NCBI GenBank assembly: GCA_019973155.2
Contig: BPQB01000066.1
Coordinates: 1 to 64,000, forward strand
DNA from: Phanerochaete sordida
Taxonomy: Eukaryota; Basidiomycota; Agaricomycetes; Polyporales; Phanerochaetaceae
DNA length: 64,000 nt
Direction of reading: 5' to 3'
The translations under genes and the position numbers were made by a program. The notes below the pieces were generated by a model, which was given only the letters and a program-made list of their open reading frames with translations, did not search any database and was not told where the DNA came from. Below, one piece after another: positions 1 through 10,637 of the stretch (the stretch's first letter is position 1; each line of letters starts with the position of its first letter).

Positions 1-2
1 GC

Positions 3-2813
3 AATGACAAGAAAGAGCATCGCCGGATAGTCCACGAAGTGTTGCAGCGACTGGAAGACAACGACCTCTTCGCCAAGGCAGAGAAGTGTCTCTTTGAAAA
101 GGACAAACTCGCGTACCTCGGCATGATAATCTCACACAATCATGTCGAGATGGACCCTGCCAAAGTATCAGGCGTAATGGATTGGCCCGTACCGACCAAG
201 GTTAAGCACGTACAGGCTTTCCTTGGGTTCGCGAACTTCTATCGCAGGTTCATCAAGGACTTTGCGAAGATAGCGAAGCCGCTCACAACTCTCACGAAGA
301 AAGATCAACCCTGGGTTTGGGAATCTGAGCAGCAGAAGGCATTCGACGACCTGAAAAAGGCGTTCACCTCTGCTCCAATCTTACGAATTCCGGACGATGT
401 AAATCCGTTCAGGCTCTCCACCGATGCTAGCGATTTTGCTATTGGCTCGGTTCTGTCACAACTCGACCCCGAAGATAATCTCTATCATCCAGTCGCCTTT
501 CACTCTAAGTCGCTCAACGTTCACGAGAGGAACTACGAGATATACGACAAGGAAATGCTGGCTATAATTCGAGGGTTAGAGGAATACAGACACTACCTGG
601 AGGGGCATCCCGCGAAATTCGAGATTTGGTCAGACCACCAAAACTTGACTTATTTTAAGCAAGCCCAGAAATTGTCTCGACGTCAGGCCCGATGGGCACT
701 GTACTTAACGAGATTCTACTTCACACTTCACCACAAGCCCGGTAAAACAATGGAGGCCGAAGATCCTCTGTCCAGGAGACCAGATCATGAGGAGGGGGTA
801 GAATTCGACAATCGCGACCACATTCTTCTAAAGCCAGAATTTTTCGCCAATTTGCTTGAAGTTTGCGCGATCGACTCCTCCCACGACACCCCAGTAAACG
901 ATGATTTACTACTCCACGACGTCAAGAAGGCATTGTTAACCGACGAAGTGACCAAGAACTATCAATCATTACTCAAATCAGGCCCACGCGAGTTCAAGAA
1001 ACCGTTGGAGGAATGGAATTTTGAGAATGGACTACTACTATTCAGAGGTCACATATACATCCCGAAGGATACAGACGAGGATTTACGTCGACGTGTAACC
1101 CAAATGCACCACGACCACCCATCAGCCGGACATCCTGGCAGATGGAAGACCTATGAACTCTTATCCCGCAACTATTGGTGGCCGGGAATGTCTGTTTTTG
1201 TCAAGAAATACGTAGCAGGTTGCGACACATGCCAGCGAATGAAGAATCGCACGCAGCAGCCCTACGGACCACTCAGGCCCAACAAGGTTCCTCACGGACC
1301 TTGGGAAATCATTACCATTGATTTAATCACTCAACTCCTACCGTCGAGAGGCAAAAACGCTATCCTAGTCGTTGTATGCCGACTCACCAAGAGAGGACGC
1401 TTCTTCGCAATCACCAACGAGTTCTCGTCCACCGACCTTGCTAGGCTGCTGATGGATAGAGTATATCCTATCCACGGTTTGCCCCTGCAGATAATCTCGG
1501 ATCGAGGCACTCAGTTTGCGGCAGAACTATTCCAAGAGTGGTGTAAACTACTGGATATCGAGTCAGCAATGTCCACAGCGTATCACCCTCAGACCGACGG
1601 TCAAACGGAACGAGTAAATCAAGTCTTGGAGCAATATCTCCGCTGCTTCGTCGATAATTACAATCACGAGGATTGGGTCGACTTCTTGCCTACGGCAGAG
1701 TTCGCCTACAACAACGCAGCGCACGAGAGCACCAAGGAAACTCCTTACTTTTTGGAGTATGGTAGACACCCACGGGCTGGTCCTACACTCGTCAAGCAAG
1801 CCAAGCGCACAGACTTGAACGAGATATTCAGACTTAGACAAGACGCCCAAGACAAGGCCAAAGCCGCCCTTCAACTGGCAGCGGATCGCATGAAGTGGTA
1901 CTACGATCAGTACAAGCAAGAAGTCCCCTTCAAGGTTGGCGACAAAGTGTTGCTCGACTCCAAGGACTATCAGACCACTCAGCGTTCGCTGACACCGCGG
2001 TATCTTGGGCCGTTCGACATCATCGAGCAGCTCTCACAGGTTACCTTCAAGGTGAAATTGCCTGCGAAATACAGGGCTATTCACCCGGTGTTCCACGCCA
2101 GTAAACTCATCCCCTATTCGACACCATCCATCGTCGGGCAGAAGCAGGCACCGCCTGAGCCCGAGGAACACGACGGGCACACGGAGTACGTGGTCGAGAA
2201 AATTCTCAATCACAAAACTACCGGCCGTGTCAAGGTCAAACATTGGTACCTTGTACGATGGAAAGGCTATGGGCCTGAAGAAGACTCATGGGAACCAGAA
2301 TCAAATCTGGAAGGCGTCAAGGATCTCATCGAGAAATTCCGAAAAGAGATACTCTACCTTGCGCCTGGGAAACTGGAAATACAGCACCTCGATCTCGAGG
2401 ATACTCTTCAGATCGTACTCGAAGGCGGAAAACCACCGCATAGAGGCTCCACCGAGGCAGCAGGCTTTGACCTGTATGCAGCAGAAGACACTGTCATTCC
2501 AATTGGTACTCGAAAACCCATCAACTCAGGCATTCGCATCAGAGTACCCGCAGGGACTTATGGTCGAATTGCACCAAGATCAGGGCTCGCACTCAAAGGC
2601 ATCGACGTTGGCGCAGGCGTAATCGACCGGGACTACACTGGCGTGATCAAAATACTACTCCATAACTCAAGCGACCGTGACTTTTTGGTCACAACTGGAG
2701 ATAGGATCGCCCAGTTAATCCTGGAGAAAATAGCAAATGCAGCCATCGAAGTCGTCGATGACTTAGCAGCCACTGAACGCGGCACGAGCGGGTTTGGATC
2801 CACCGGAAAATAA
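3..2813 (+). CDS. Ty3/gypsy retrotransposon polyprotein, 3' part, with chromodomain and dUTPase
   Basis: The frame is open from the left edge, so gag, protease and most of reverse transcriptase lie outside. Counting from residue 1 at base 39: RT thumb/connection (about 1-115), RNase H (about 120-240, with DAS and SDHQN motifs), an H2C2 integrase zinc finger (HHDHPSAGHPG ... CDTCQ, about 357-399), integrase core with D428, D488 and E524 (D-D35-E spacing kept), a GPF/Y-like module, a chromodomain near 705-760 (VRWKGYGPEEDSWEP), then a trimeric-type dUTPase over the last 135 residues. All five dUTPase motifs are readable: AGFDLYA, PRSGLA, GVIDRDYTG, GDRIAQLI and RGTSGFGSTG. No stop or frameshift is present, so this part looks intact. 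Chromodomains target integration to chromatin in this clade. dUTPase-bearing metavirid elements are known from basidiomycetes; the enzyme presumably keeps uracil out of the cDNA. Confidence 0.95.
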   Translation, partial: NDKKEHRRIVHEVLQRLEDNDLFAKAEKCLFEKDKLAYLGMIISHNHVEMDPAKVSGVMDWPVPTKVKHVQAFLGFANFYRRFIKDFAKIAKPLTTLTKKDQPWVWESEQQKAFDDLKKAFTSAPILRIPDDVNPFRLSTDASDFAIGSVLSQLDPEDNLYHPVAFHSKSLNVHERNYEIYDKEMLAIIRGLEEYRHYLEGHPAKFEIWSDHQNLTYFKQAQKLSRRQARWALYLTRFYFTLHHKPGKTMEAEDPLSRRPDHEEGVEFDNRDHILLKPEFFANLLEVCAIDSSHDTPVNDDLLLHDVKKALLTDEVTKNYQSLLKSGPREFKKPLEEWNFENGLLLFRGHIYIPKDTDEDLRRRVTQMHHDHPSAGHPGRWKTYELLSRNYWWPGMSVFVKKYVAGCDTCQRMKNRTQQPYGPLRPNKVPHGPWEIITIDLITQLLPSRGKNAILVVVCRLTKRGRFFAITNEFSSTDLARLLMDRVYPIHGLPLQIISDRGTQFAAELFQEWCKLLDIESAMSTAYHPQTDGQTERVNQVLEQYLRCFVDNYNHEDWVDFLPTAEFAYNNAAHESTKETPYFLEYGRHPRAGPTLVKQAKRTDLNEIFRLRQDAQDKAKAALQLAADRMKWYYDQYKQEVPFKVGDKVLLDSKDYQTTQRSLTPRYLGPFDIIEQLSQVTFKVKLPAKYRAIHPVFHASKLIPYSTPSIVGQKQAPPEPEEHDGHTEYVVEKILNHKTTGRVKVKHWYLVRWKGYGPEEDSWEPESNLEGVKDLIEKFRKEILYLAPGKLEIQHLDLEDTLQIVLEGGKPPHRGSTEAAGFDLYAAEDTVIPIGTRKPINSGIRIRVPAGTYGRIAPRSGLALKGIDVGAGVIDRDYTGVIKILLHNSSDRDFLVTTGDRIAQLILEKIANAAIEVVDDLAATERGTSGFGSTGK

Positions 2814-2853
2814 TCAGTCTTCTCTCAGGAGCTCGAATCTGAGGAGGGGGTAC

Positions 2854-3374
2854 TGTCACAGTTTTCTAATTCCCTACGGTTTTATTCCTTCAAGCGCCCT
2901 ACATGGGGTTAGGGCTAGGGAGCAGGATTGGGATAGACGCACACACACGCACGCAACACGGTCACGTGACGGTCATGTGCTGGGAACGTTCAGATGGACT
3001 TATCTTATCGTTCTGTTATCTTATCTAGATTAGATAGTGGCTTCGGACCAGGGTAGATTAGATAGGAAGGTCTGGAACCTTAGCTGTGTAAGTAGTATAG
3101 TGTAAGCGGTCCGGGACGACTCATCACTCGGCGAGGACACACCGATTGCTGAGCGTCTTCATCATCATGGAGTAGTCAGCGGCCCGAGGTAGTACGCGTC
3201 AGCGCGCGTCAGCCCACAGTGCTAGAGGTCCCGGGTAGTACCAGGGGTCCTCCCCTCCATGTATATATACCTACCTGAGCTGGGCCTAAGTCCCCAGCAT
3301 CATCAATCTCTTCGTCTCTCACTTGCACTACTCGTCACACACTTGCAGTCAAGCCCACCCCATCAGCTACTACA
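2854..3374 (+). repeat. 3' long terminal repeat of the Ty3/gypsy element
   Basis: About 40 bases after the polyprotein stop a purine run (GAGGAGGGGG, 2841-2850) looks like the polypurine tract. The next TG (TGTCACAG) opens a roughly 520 bp segment ending in CTACTACA, giving TG...CA ends. A TATA-like TGTATATATAC sits near 3258-3268, as expected for an LTR promoter. The 5' LTR is outside the window, so the ends and target-site duplication cannot be confirmed. Confidence 0.65.
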
Positions 3375-4542
3375 GGTAAGTAGCGGGGTGATCTTTGACA
3401 CATTCTGACTTTACCTCAAGCTCATTTTAATGTTAACAAGTTCTGCTGATCTATATTTATGGGTATAATGTACCAGTTATTCTTACAGTCAGCCCTAAGG
3501 TGGTGTAGTGACTCATGGGTACACAAGTCTGCTCGTGTGTTCAGTCACATTGTTGATGATTGAGACTATTGTGCTGTGATAATAATGGGCTATGCTGAGT
3601 ACACACTCATTCAAGACATTCACCATGCCTTTGTAAGCATGGGCAAATGTATTGTGAGCTGCTGCAGATATAGATTATCAGTTATCTGGCACTGGCACAG
3701 ACACTGCACAACATAGCAAAGCCACCTCGGGCTACAAAGCAGCAAGATCCACCGTGCAAAATCACATTGATCACATTGAGCCACAGTGAACTCAGGGTCA
3801 GTAGGCGCGCTGCACTCGGGTGACGAGGTCGCAGCCTGTCTCTGGAGAAAGTGTCGAACACTCAGGCTCAGAACACCTCGCATCCATGCACTCACCACAG
3901 CGAAGACCCAACAGTAAATAATCCTATGTATAGTTGCAGCTATAGTTCTAATCTATCTAGACGGAGCGGAGTCAGAACATGCTTTGCAATCCCACAACGG
4001 AGACTAGTGCCAATGGCAACAAGTACAGAATCTGACTCCAATGTTGGCAGTGGCGGCGGCAGCAACAGCAGGACCTCTCAATCACACATAGATTTTGTCC
4101 ATTGATCAAAAGACTGTTATTAGGCAACGCCACGAGACTGATACACCCGACAAAGGAAGTATGAACACCGACCGTCCTCTAGCGCATATCCGCGCAGCAG
4201 GCTACACGAGTTACAGGGGAATATATGGGGAGAAGGAGACTGGGGCCCGCACCGCAAGATGTGATATGATCGGCATTTCGCCGCCGGCTGCCTTGTACGT
4301 CGTCGATGGAGATGAGTACGGGACCCGAGCACGGACACGAAACACAGCGGAGGGGACGGACTGGTGATTCCCGTTCTCTCGCACTCCCCTCATCCGCTCG
4401 CCCATTCGCGATGACGACCTAGGACACCTTCAACGATGCGGACATTTACGCGCACGCACCATTAGATCTGAGTGTTCGTTAGCGTGAGGTCAAAGCGGAG
4501 ACGCAGGTGACGAACCTTTCGGCAGTGTAGTATCGTATCCAG
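3375..4542. other. Intergenic, no gene recognised
   Basis: Short overlapping reading frames occur on both strands but none has a recognisable domain, splice pattern or codon bias. It separates the LTR from the 3' end of the BuGZ-like gene. Confidence 0.5.
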
Positions 4543-6012
4543 CTACAAGAAATCTTCCGCCCTCGCACGCTTCTTCCCTCGCGACTCGCCCTCCTGACCA
4601 TGTCCACTGACCTGCTGATTTGTCGTGTCCTTCGGGAAATGGTATTTCGGATGAAGGGCACGATGCTCCTCCTGTGATATCAGAAGTGAGTACATACCCG
4701 CGACGATGGTAGGGAGAAACGCACGGGAGAGAAGTTTGCGTCCGGCCACTTGAGGACGGTCGGCTTCTTGAACGGTGCATTCGTCTGCTCGAGGCTGGGG
4801 TCCGGCAGTTTGAGCTGCGGCGCGGGGGTAGTCGCCGCGGTGGTAGGCACGCTCGGCGGGGGTGCGCTACCGATTGCACTTGGTGTCACGCTGGCGGGCG
4901 GGGGCGGTGGTGGAGCGAGGCCACCAGCAGGGACGAAGGTCGGCGGAGCCGGTGGAGTGACAGCCGAAGGCGGGGGCGTGAAGCCAGGAGGCGGGGGGAT
5001 ACCCGGAGGCATGAACGGCGGCGGAGCGAAGGGCGGACGCATACCAGGCGGAGGAGGGAACGGCGGCATTGGACCGCCTGGCGGCATCATACCCAGAGGC
5101 GGCGCAAAAGGAGGCATGCCGGGAGGGATAGGGGGGAAACCTGGCGGAGGAGACGCACCGGGTGGAATACTACAGGGTACGGTCAGCATACGGTAAGGCT
5201 CGGCAGGCGAACGCACTTACGGAGGCATCATTCCGGGCGCAGGGAATGGCGGGACTGCATAAGGCGGGGCAAAGGGAGGCGCACCTGGAGGCATCATGGG
5301 CGGCATACCAGGCGGCGACATGGCAGGTGTCGGGACGGCGGGCACCGGTGGAGAGGCGTACGACTGCGCGGGAGCTCCGTAGACGGCAGAGCTTGGTTCA
5401 GCGGCGGGGGCCGCCCCCTCGGAGGCACCCATGAGGGCCTTGTGCGCTTCGAGCTGGGCGCGCAGCTCGTCCTCGGACAACGGGCGGTTCTCGACTTTGG
5501 GACGCTTGTTAGGGGGTGCGCTGATGCTCCCAGGGTTGAGGCCGAGCTCGATCTCCTTGCGACGCTTGTAGTCTGCGACGTCTGGCGCGGGTATGCCTTC
5601 CATACCGAAGATTTCTACTTCGTAGCCATCGCGGCCGGGGAGGGCGTTCTCGATGCGGGGCAGACTGTGAAAGAATGTCAGGACTCCGAAGAAGCGCATA
5701 CATTGATGACGTACTTCTCTGGTTCCAGCTTGTGCACTTGCTGGATATGGACTGCAAGGCCTCCCGCGGTGTTGAGGCGTCGCGGGCAGAGGTTGCATTT
5801 GAAGTGCTTCGCCTTTTGGTGCTGCATCAGAACTGCGTGGCGCACGGCGTAAGCAGATGGCGACGCAGGAAAGCACGATGACGCACCTTTCTCATCTTCG
5901 AACTCCCGCTCACAATACCAGCACCACGGCCGAAGGATCTGTTGGACGATGAAACGGCTGCGCAGAGAGATACGGAGGGACCACTCACCTGCTTGTTTTT
6001 CTTCTTGGCCAT
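4543..6012 (-). CDS. BuGZ/ZNF207-like C2H2 zinc-finger protein
   Basis: Six exons read on the minus strand: 6012-5989, 5938-5887, 5832-5715, 5664-5221, 5169-4725 and 4671-4543, all GT-AG and phase-consistent, giving 403 residues. The start MAKKKNKQ leads into [14 protein letters not shown] and [13 protein letters not shown], the paired C2H2 fingers typical of BuGZ. The family motif [11 protein letters not shown] follows. Residues about 140-350 are Pro/Gly/Met-rich low complexity, like the disordered coacervating tail of animal BuGZ. The C-terminus KYHFPKD...[10 protein letters not shown] is basic then acidic. In animals BuGZ binds Bub3 and microtubules at spindles and also acts in splicing; the fungal role is inferred. 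The gene is divergent from the hydrolase at 6326 across 313 bp, which probably holds both promoters. Confidence 0.88.
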
Positions 6013-6325
6013 CTCTACAAGCCTGGGATACGGAGGGGTGCTGAGACGGAGGGGGGCGACGAAAGGGACGGTGCTGGCCTTGTGTTGGGCGACGGACGTG
6101 CGAGATGGGAGTCCGGGACAAGTTTGCGTGCGCGGTGGGCAATCGCAGGGCGCAGCACCGGCCCCGGCCGGGCGCCGGTGACGCCGGCCGGGGACGTCCG
6201 CTGAGGCCAGGAACGTGGGCGCTTACGGGGTATGACAGCTCCTCAGTCGCAGCGAGGATGGCACCAAGGAACGAAAAGACGACGTTCATGACCCCCACGA
6301 CCGCGCCGCCTGCCTCTCGACGCCG
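6013..6325. promoter_or_regulatory. Divergent promoter region between BuGZ-like gene and hydrolase
   Basis: The two start codons face away from each other across 313 bp with no gene between them, so both promoters must lie here. It is GC-rich around 6150-6230 and shows no clear TATA box. Confidence 0.45.
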
Positions 6326-8034
6326 ATGATTGGCCATTCTTTCCCTGAATATGTCTTCATTCGCTTGTGCATCGTCTGCCTCCGCCTCATCGCGCCGCTC
6401 AGCATCACCTACGTCGCCGCATGCATCTACTCCGGTCGCTGGCTATACTCGCCCTGGATTGGATACGCAGCATGCGTGGAAGCGTCCTTTTACCTCTTCG
6501 TGTATCTTCCAAGGAGCTATTGGCTGCAGAAGGTGAGTGCCTTGCGCTGTGGGACCATGCCTGTCGCGCGAGACTGCGCGCTGTCCAGCTCACAAGCAGA
6601 GGATGGCCCGCATATATGCGCCTGTAATCACGTCATACATACCAGCTCACACAAGTCTTGCAGTCTGCAACGCCCCCGGAGCCACTCACGCGTGAAGAAC
6701 GCGAAACGCTTTTCGCGAAGTGCTTCGCCCGTGTGCGCGACACCGACCTCGCAACAGGCTGGTTCTACTTCTCGCCGTCACATGCCATTCGCCGAGAGAA
6801 CGTCGTCGAATGGATCCTCTGGGCCTTCTTCTCGTCTTCGCGCGACCAGCTCCGAGACGAATGGCGCGAGGAAATCGAAGAATACATTCACGCACTCGAG
6901 AATCTCCTTGGTCGCAAGATCGAACCGGGACGAAACCAAGAAATCGACTGCATGAAGGTCTCCTTGGATCCCGTTACTTCCCTTCATAGGCCGTTCCTCT
7001 GGTACTGCGTGAGTACATCCGAGCTTTTCGCTAACAGGGCGCAAGGCTGACGCTTTGCAGATTGTGTATCTAGTAGACACCTACACGACATTATACCTCG
7101 CCTTCCATGGCTTCAGACACTATACCCTTCATAGATGGTTCTGCTATTTCCCCATCCGCGTACTCAGCACTGTCTGGACCCGCTCTCCCCATCCGCAACT
7201 CTCCTACTGGTACCGTCCGCACCGCTCGAAGACGAAGAAGCCGATTATCTTCCTGCACGGCATTGGGGTACGTATGTCACAAAATGGCCGGCTCATATAT
7301 ACTGACACAGGACGCAGATTGGACTATGGCCGTACCTCCCATTTCTGCAGGAGCTCGCGGCTCAAGACCCCGACGTCGGCATTCTCGCATTCGAGAACTT
7401 TCCCATGAGCATGCGCATATCACCGCCGCCACTCACTAGGCTGGCCATGCTCGACGCCATGCAAGTCGTCCTCAAGCACCACGACATCGACGAGTTCGTC
7501 GTCTGCGGACACTCGTACGGCACCGTGCTCGCCGCGCACATCATGCGCTCGCCCACGCTTGCGCAGCGCGTCACGGCATGGCTACTTGTCGACCCTATCC
7601 CATTTCTACTGCACCTACCCGCGGTCGCGTACAACTTCGTGTACCGCGCGCCGCGGACGGCGAACGAGTGGCAGCTGTGGTACTTCGCGTCTCGCGACCC
7701 GGACATCGCGCGCGCGCTCGCGCGGCACTTCTTCTGGGCGGAGAGCATCCTTTGGCGCGAGGACCTTGCGGGGCGCCGCGTCGGCGTCGTGCTCAGCGGG
7801 CGCGACCAGATCGTCGACGCGGACGAGGTGCGCCGCTACCTCACGCTCGACGCGGACCCTGCCCCGCGCTGGGTGGCCGACCCAGGCGATATCGCGCTCG
7901 AAGTGCTGTGGTACCCCGACCTCGACCACTCGAAGGTGTTCGACACGGCCCGTGACCGTGCGCCCATGGTGGAGATGATGAAGCGCTTCGTCGACTCACC
8001 CGCGCTCGAGCCGAAGCCAGGGCTTGCGAATTAG
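6326..8034 (+). CDS. Membrane-anchored alpha/beta hydrolase
   Basis: Four exons: 6326-6532, 6664-7008, 7061-7267 and 7318-8034, all phase 0, coding about 491 residues. The N-terminal 70 residues contain one or two hydrophobic segments ([20 protein letters not shown] and a second before YWLQK), so the protein is probably membrane-bound. The hydrolase core has the oxyanion-side motif IIFLHGIG, nucleophile elbow GHSYG (Ser), a candidate acidic residue after [11 protein letters not shown], and a C-terminal DLDHSKVF histidine. The set fits a Ser-Asp-His triad of the AB hydrolase-1 superfamily. The substrate cannot be read from sequence; lipid or ester hydrolysis is likely. Exon junctions lie between clear GTGAGT/GTACGT donors and CAG acceptors. 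Confidence 0.85.
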
Positions 8035-8426
8035 ATCCCCGTACGTACTCTTGGATGGACTTACTACTGTATATACATGTCACCTGCTCAATCTACTTGA
8101 TGCTTTTTAAACCTCTCCGTGATTATGGATCGTTTTGAACGCATTGCTGAGGCTGAGGCTGACGAATCGCACAGAAATTGCCGTAGAGGTCCGTCAGCCT
8201 TTTCCAGTGAATCGACGTTATTGACAGCCGCCTTGTAGATCAGCCTCTGGGAAAGCCTTTGCCGCAAGTGCACACGGACTGACAAGACTTCGCGCAGGTT
8301 CACACGCCTATCGGCATCCATATGCGCCACGCAAGGCTGGTCTCACGGCCGCCAGGACAGCTTGCAGGATCATTGCCATATCACGCGCGTAAAAATCGTC
8401 CCTCTACCCTCACCCACCACAGGGCC
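8035..8426. other. Intergenic between hydrolase and monooxygenase
   Basis: About 390 bp without a supported gene. It contains the 3' end of the hydrolase transcript and the promoter of the monooxygenase on the same strand. A CCACCACAGGGCC context directly precedes the monooxygenase ATG. Confidence 0.5.
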
Positions 8427-10607
8427 ATGCCTCTCGTCCACGACACGGACGCCGTCGCGGAAGCTTGGCTGTCGACGTTCGCGCGCGCCGTCGAGGGCGC
8501 CGACGCTCAGGGCGTAGCAGGGACGTTCCTTGCCGGCGGCTGGCTGCGCGACGTCCTCACTTTTTCCTGGGATACTCGCTCCCTGCGCGGGCGCGATGCC
8601 ATCGCACGCTACCTCGCCGCGGACGACCGGCTCTCCAACACACGCCTCACCAACATCGTCCTCGAGACGGACCCGCTGTTCGCGCCGCAGCTCTCGCTCT
8701 CGCCGTCAGGCGAACAAGTTGGCGTTGAGGCCGGGTTCACGTATGAGACGCGGCACTGCGTCGGCCGCGGGTATGCGCACCTGCGCAGAGATGCGGATGG
8801 AGCCTGGCGCGCCGTCACGGTGGGAATGCTCGTGCTCGACCTCAAGGCGCACCCCGAGCCGCAGAACGTCGCCGCGGATTGGGAGGCGTCGGGAAAGACG
8901 TGGGCAGAGCTCGAGCGCGAGCGGAAGGCGAAGGTTGAGACGAATCCGCAGGTGCTTATTGGTGCGTATTCCGCGTTCCAATCCGAGTCTGTACCAATTC
9001 GCAAGGTGCAGTCGGGGCCGGGCAGTGCGGTCTGATGACCGCCGCGAGGTTTCGCCAAATGGACATCCCAGCTTTGGTCATCGACAAGAACGAGCGCGTC
9101 GGCGACGGGTGGAGGAAACGCTATAAGAGCCTTTCCTTACACACGCCACATTTCTACTCCCCGAGTACGTCTCTCGCAATCGTCTTCCACACGCTGGCTA
9201 ATAGAGCGCAGTGCTATACCAGCCGTTTCCGTCTCATTGGCCTGTCTACGCCCCAAGGGACAAGGTCGCAGACTGGTTCGAGACTTACGCGGTCAATCAG
9301 CACCTCAGCGTTTGGAAGAAGAGCACTTTTGCCGACAGGCCGCGGTATGACGAGGCTGAAGGTGCATGGCGTGTCGTCGTCGATCACGCCGGAAAGCTGG
9401 TCGAGCTGCGTCCAAAGCACATCGTGCTCGCCACTGGTACTCTCGGTGCGCCTCGCATGCCCGACCTACCCGGGCGATCCAACTTTCAGGGCGTCGTGAT
9501 GCACGCCGCAGACTTCATCGAGCCCGCGCCGTTTGTTGGGAAGCGCGTCGTCGCCGTCGGCGCGGGTAACTCGTCGATCGATGTCTGCCAGGACCTCGCG
9601 ACCGGCGGCGCGGCGTCGGTGACGATGGTGCAGCGCTCACAGACCGTCGTCGTCTCGCGAAGCTCCGTCCGCGAGGACCTCAGCCGGTTCTGGCGGCCGG
9701 GCGAGCCCGTCGAGGTCGGCGACTTCAAGTACTCGGCGCTGCCGCTCGGGTACTTCAAGGAGGTGAACCAGAGCATGACCGACACACTGTGGGCGCGCGA
9801 GACGGTGCTCCACGAGAAGCTGCGCAAAGGCGGCCTCAAGCTCCATCAGGGCCCTGAGAACGAGGGACAGTTCCTCATGTATTTCTCGCGAAGCGGCGGT
9901 GAGCTATCTTTTGACCCGTATCGTGTACGGCTAGCTCATTACGCTTTATCGCAGGATATTGTAAATCGTCGCATCCCTTGACCTGTGCGGTAGCTGACGC
10001 AGGGGCTGCCCACAGGGCTGGACAAAGGCGGCGCAGACCTCATTGCGGACGGCCGCATCAAGATTAAGCAGGGCGCCAGCCCTGTGTCGTTCACCTCAAA
10101 CGGACTTATATTCTCTGACGGGTCCGAATTAGCAGCAGACGCGGTGATATTTGCGTGTGTCCGATGTTTCTGGCTGTCATAGAACCCTTCGGCTGACGCG
10201 CATGACAGGACGGGATACGAGCTCATTCGCAGCGTCAACAAACGTACCTTCGGGGAGGACATCATCGACCGCACGAGCGAGGTCTGGGGGTTCGACGAAG
10301 AGTGCGAGATCCAAGGATGCTTCCGGCCCACTGGCCATCCTGGGGTAAGCGTCTGACCCGTCTACTACTAGAGCTTCGCGCGCTGACCCCTTGCAGCTGT
10401 GGTACGCCGTCGGCGACTTCTTCAATTGTCGCTTCATGTCCAAGCAGCTGGTACGTGCGCGGGCACTCGGCGTTGATTCGGATGTCTCACGCGTCTTCAT
10501 AGGCGATCCTTATCAAGGCAGCAGAACTGGGACTGTACGACGTAGACAAGGTACAACGCGGGGTATTCATCAAGGACCCAGATGGTAATACAGCAAGTAA
10601 GAAATAG
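8427..10607 (+). CDS. Flavin-containing monooxygenase with NTF2-like N-terminal domain
   Basis: Eight exons: 8427-8961, 9012-9164, 9212-9898, 9955-9960, 10016-10154, 10209-10344, 10397-10450 and 10503-10607, coding about 604 residues. Residues 1-175 resemble a SnoaL/NTF2-like cone (SLRGRDAIARYL), common at the front of fungal FMOs. The FAD Rossmann motif IVGAGQCGL is assembled across intron 1. The NADPH motif is VGAGNSSID, and FATGYE is assembled across intron 5. Exon 4 is only 6 nt (GATATT), giving GYWLDKGGADL; skipping it breaks the frame. The enzyme class oxygenates nucleophilic N or S atoms or does Baeyer-Villiger chemistry; the substrate is unknown. The stop is 30 bp from the stop of the convergent deaminase gene, so the 3' UTRs must overlap. 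Confidence 0.88.
9955..9960 (+). other. 6-nt micro-exon of the flavin monooxygenase
   Basis: GATATT is flanked by TTTATCGCAG upstream and GTAAAT downstream. Joining GGC-G, GATATT and GGCTGGAC restores the conserved GY(Y/W)LD block that precedes the long conserved stretch ADLIADGRIKIK. No other junction tried keeps this block in frame. Confidence 0.75.
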
Positions 10608-10637
10608 ATCAATATGTAACTTAGTAACCCCTCCGTA

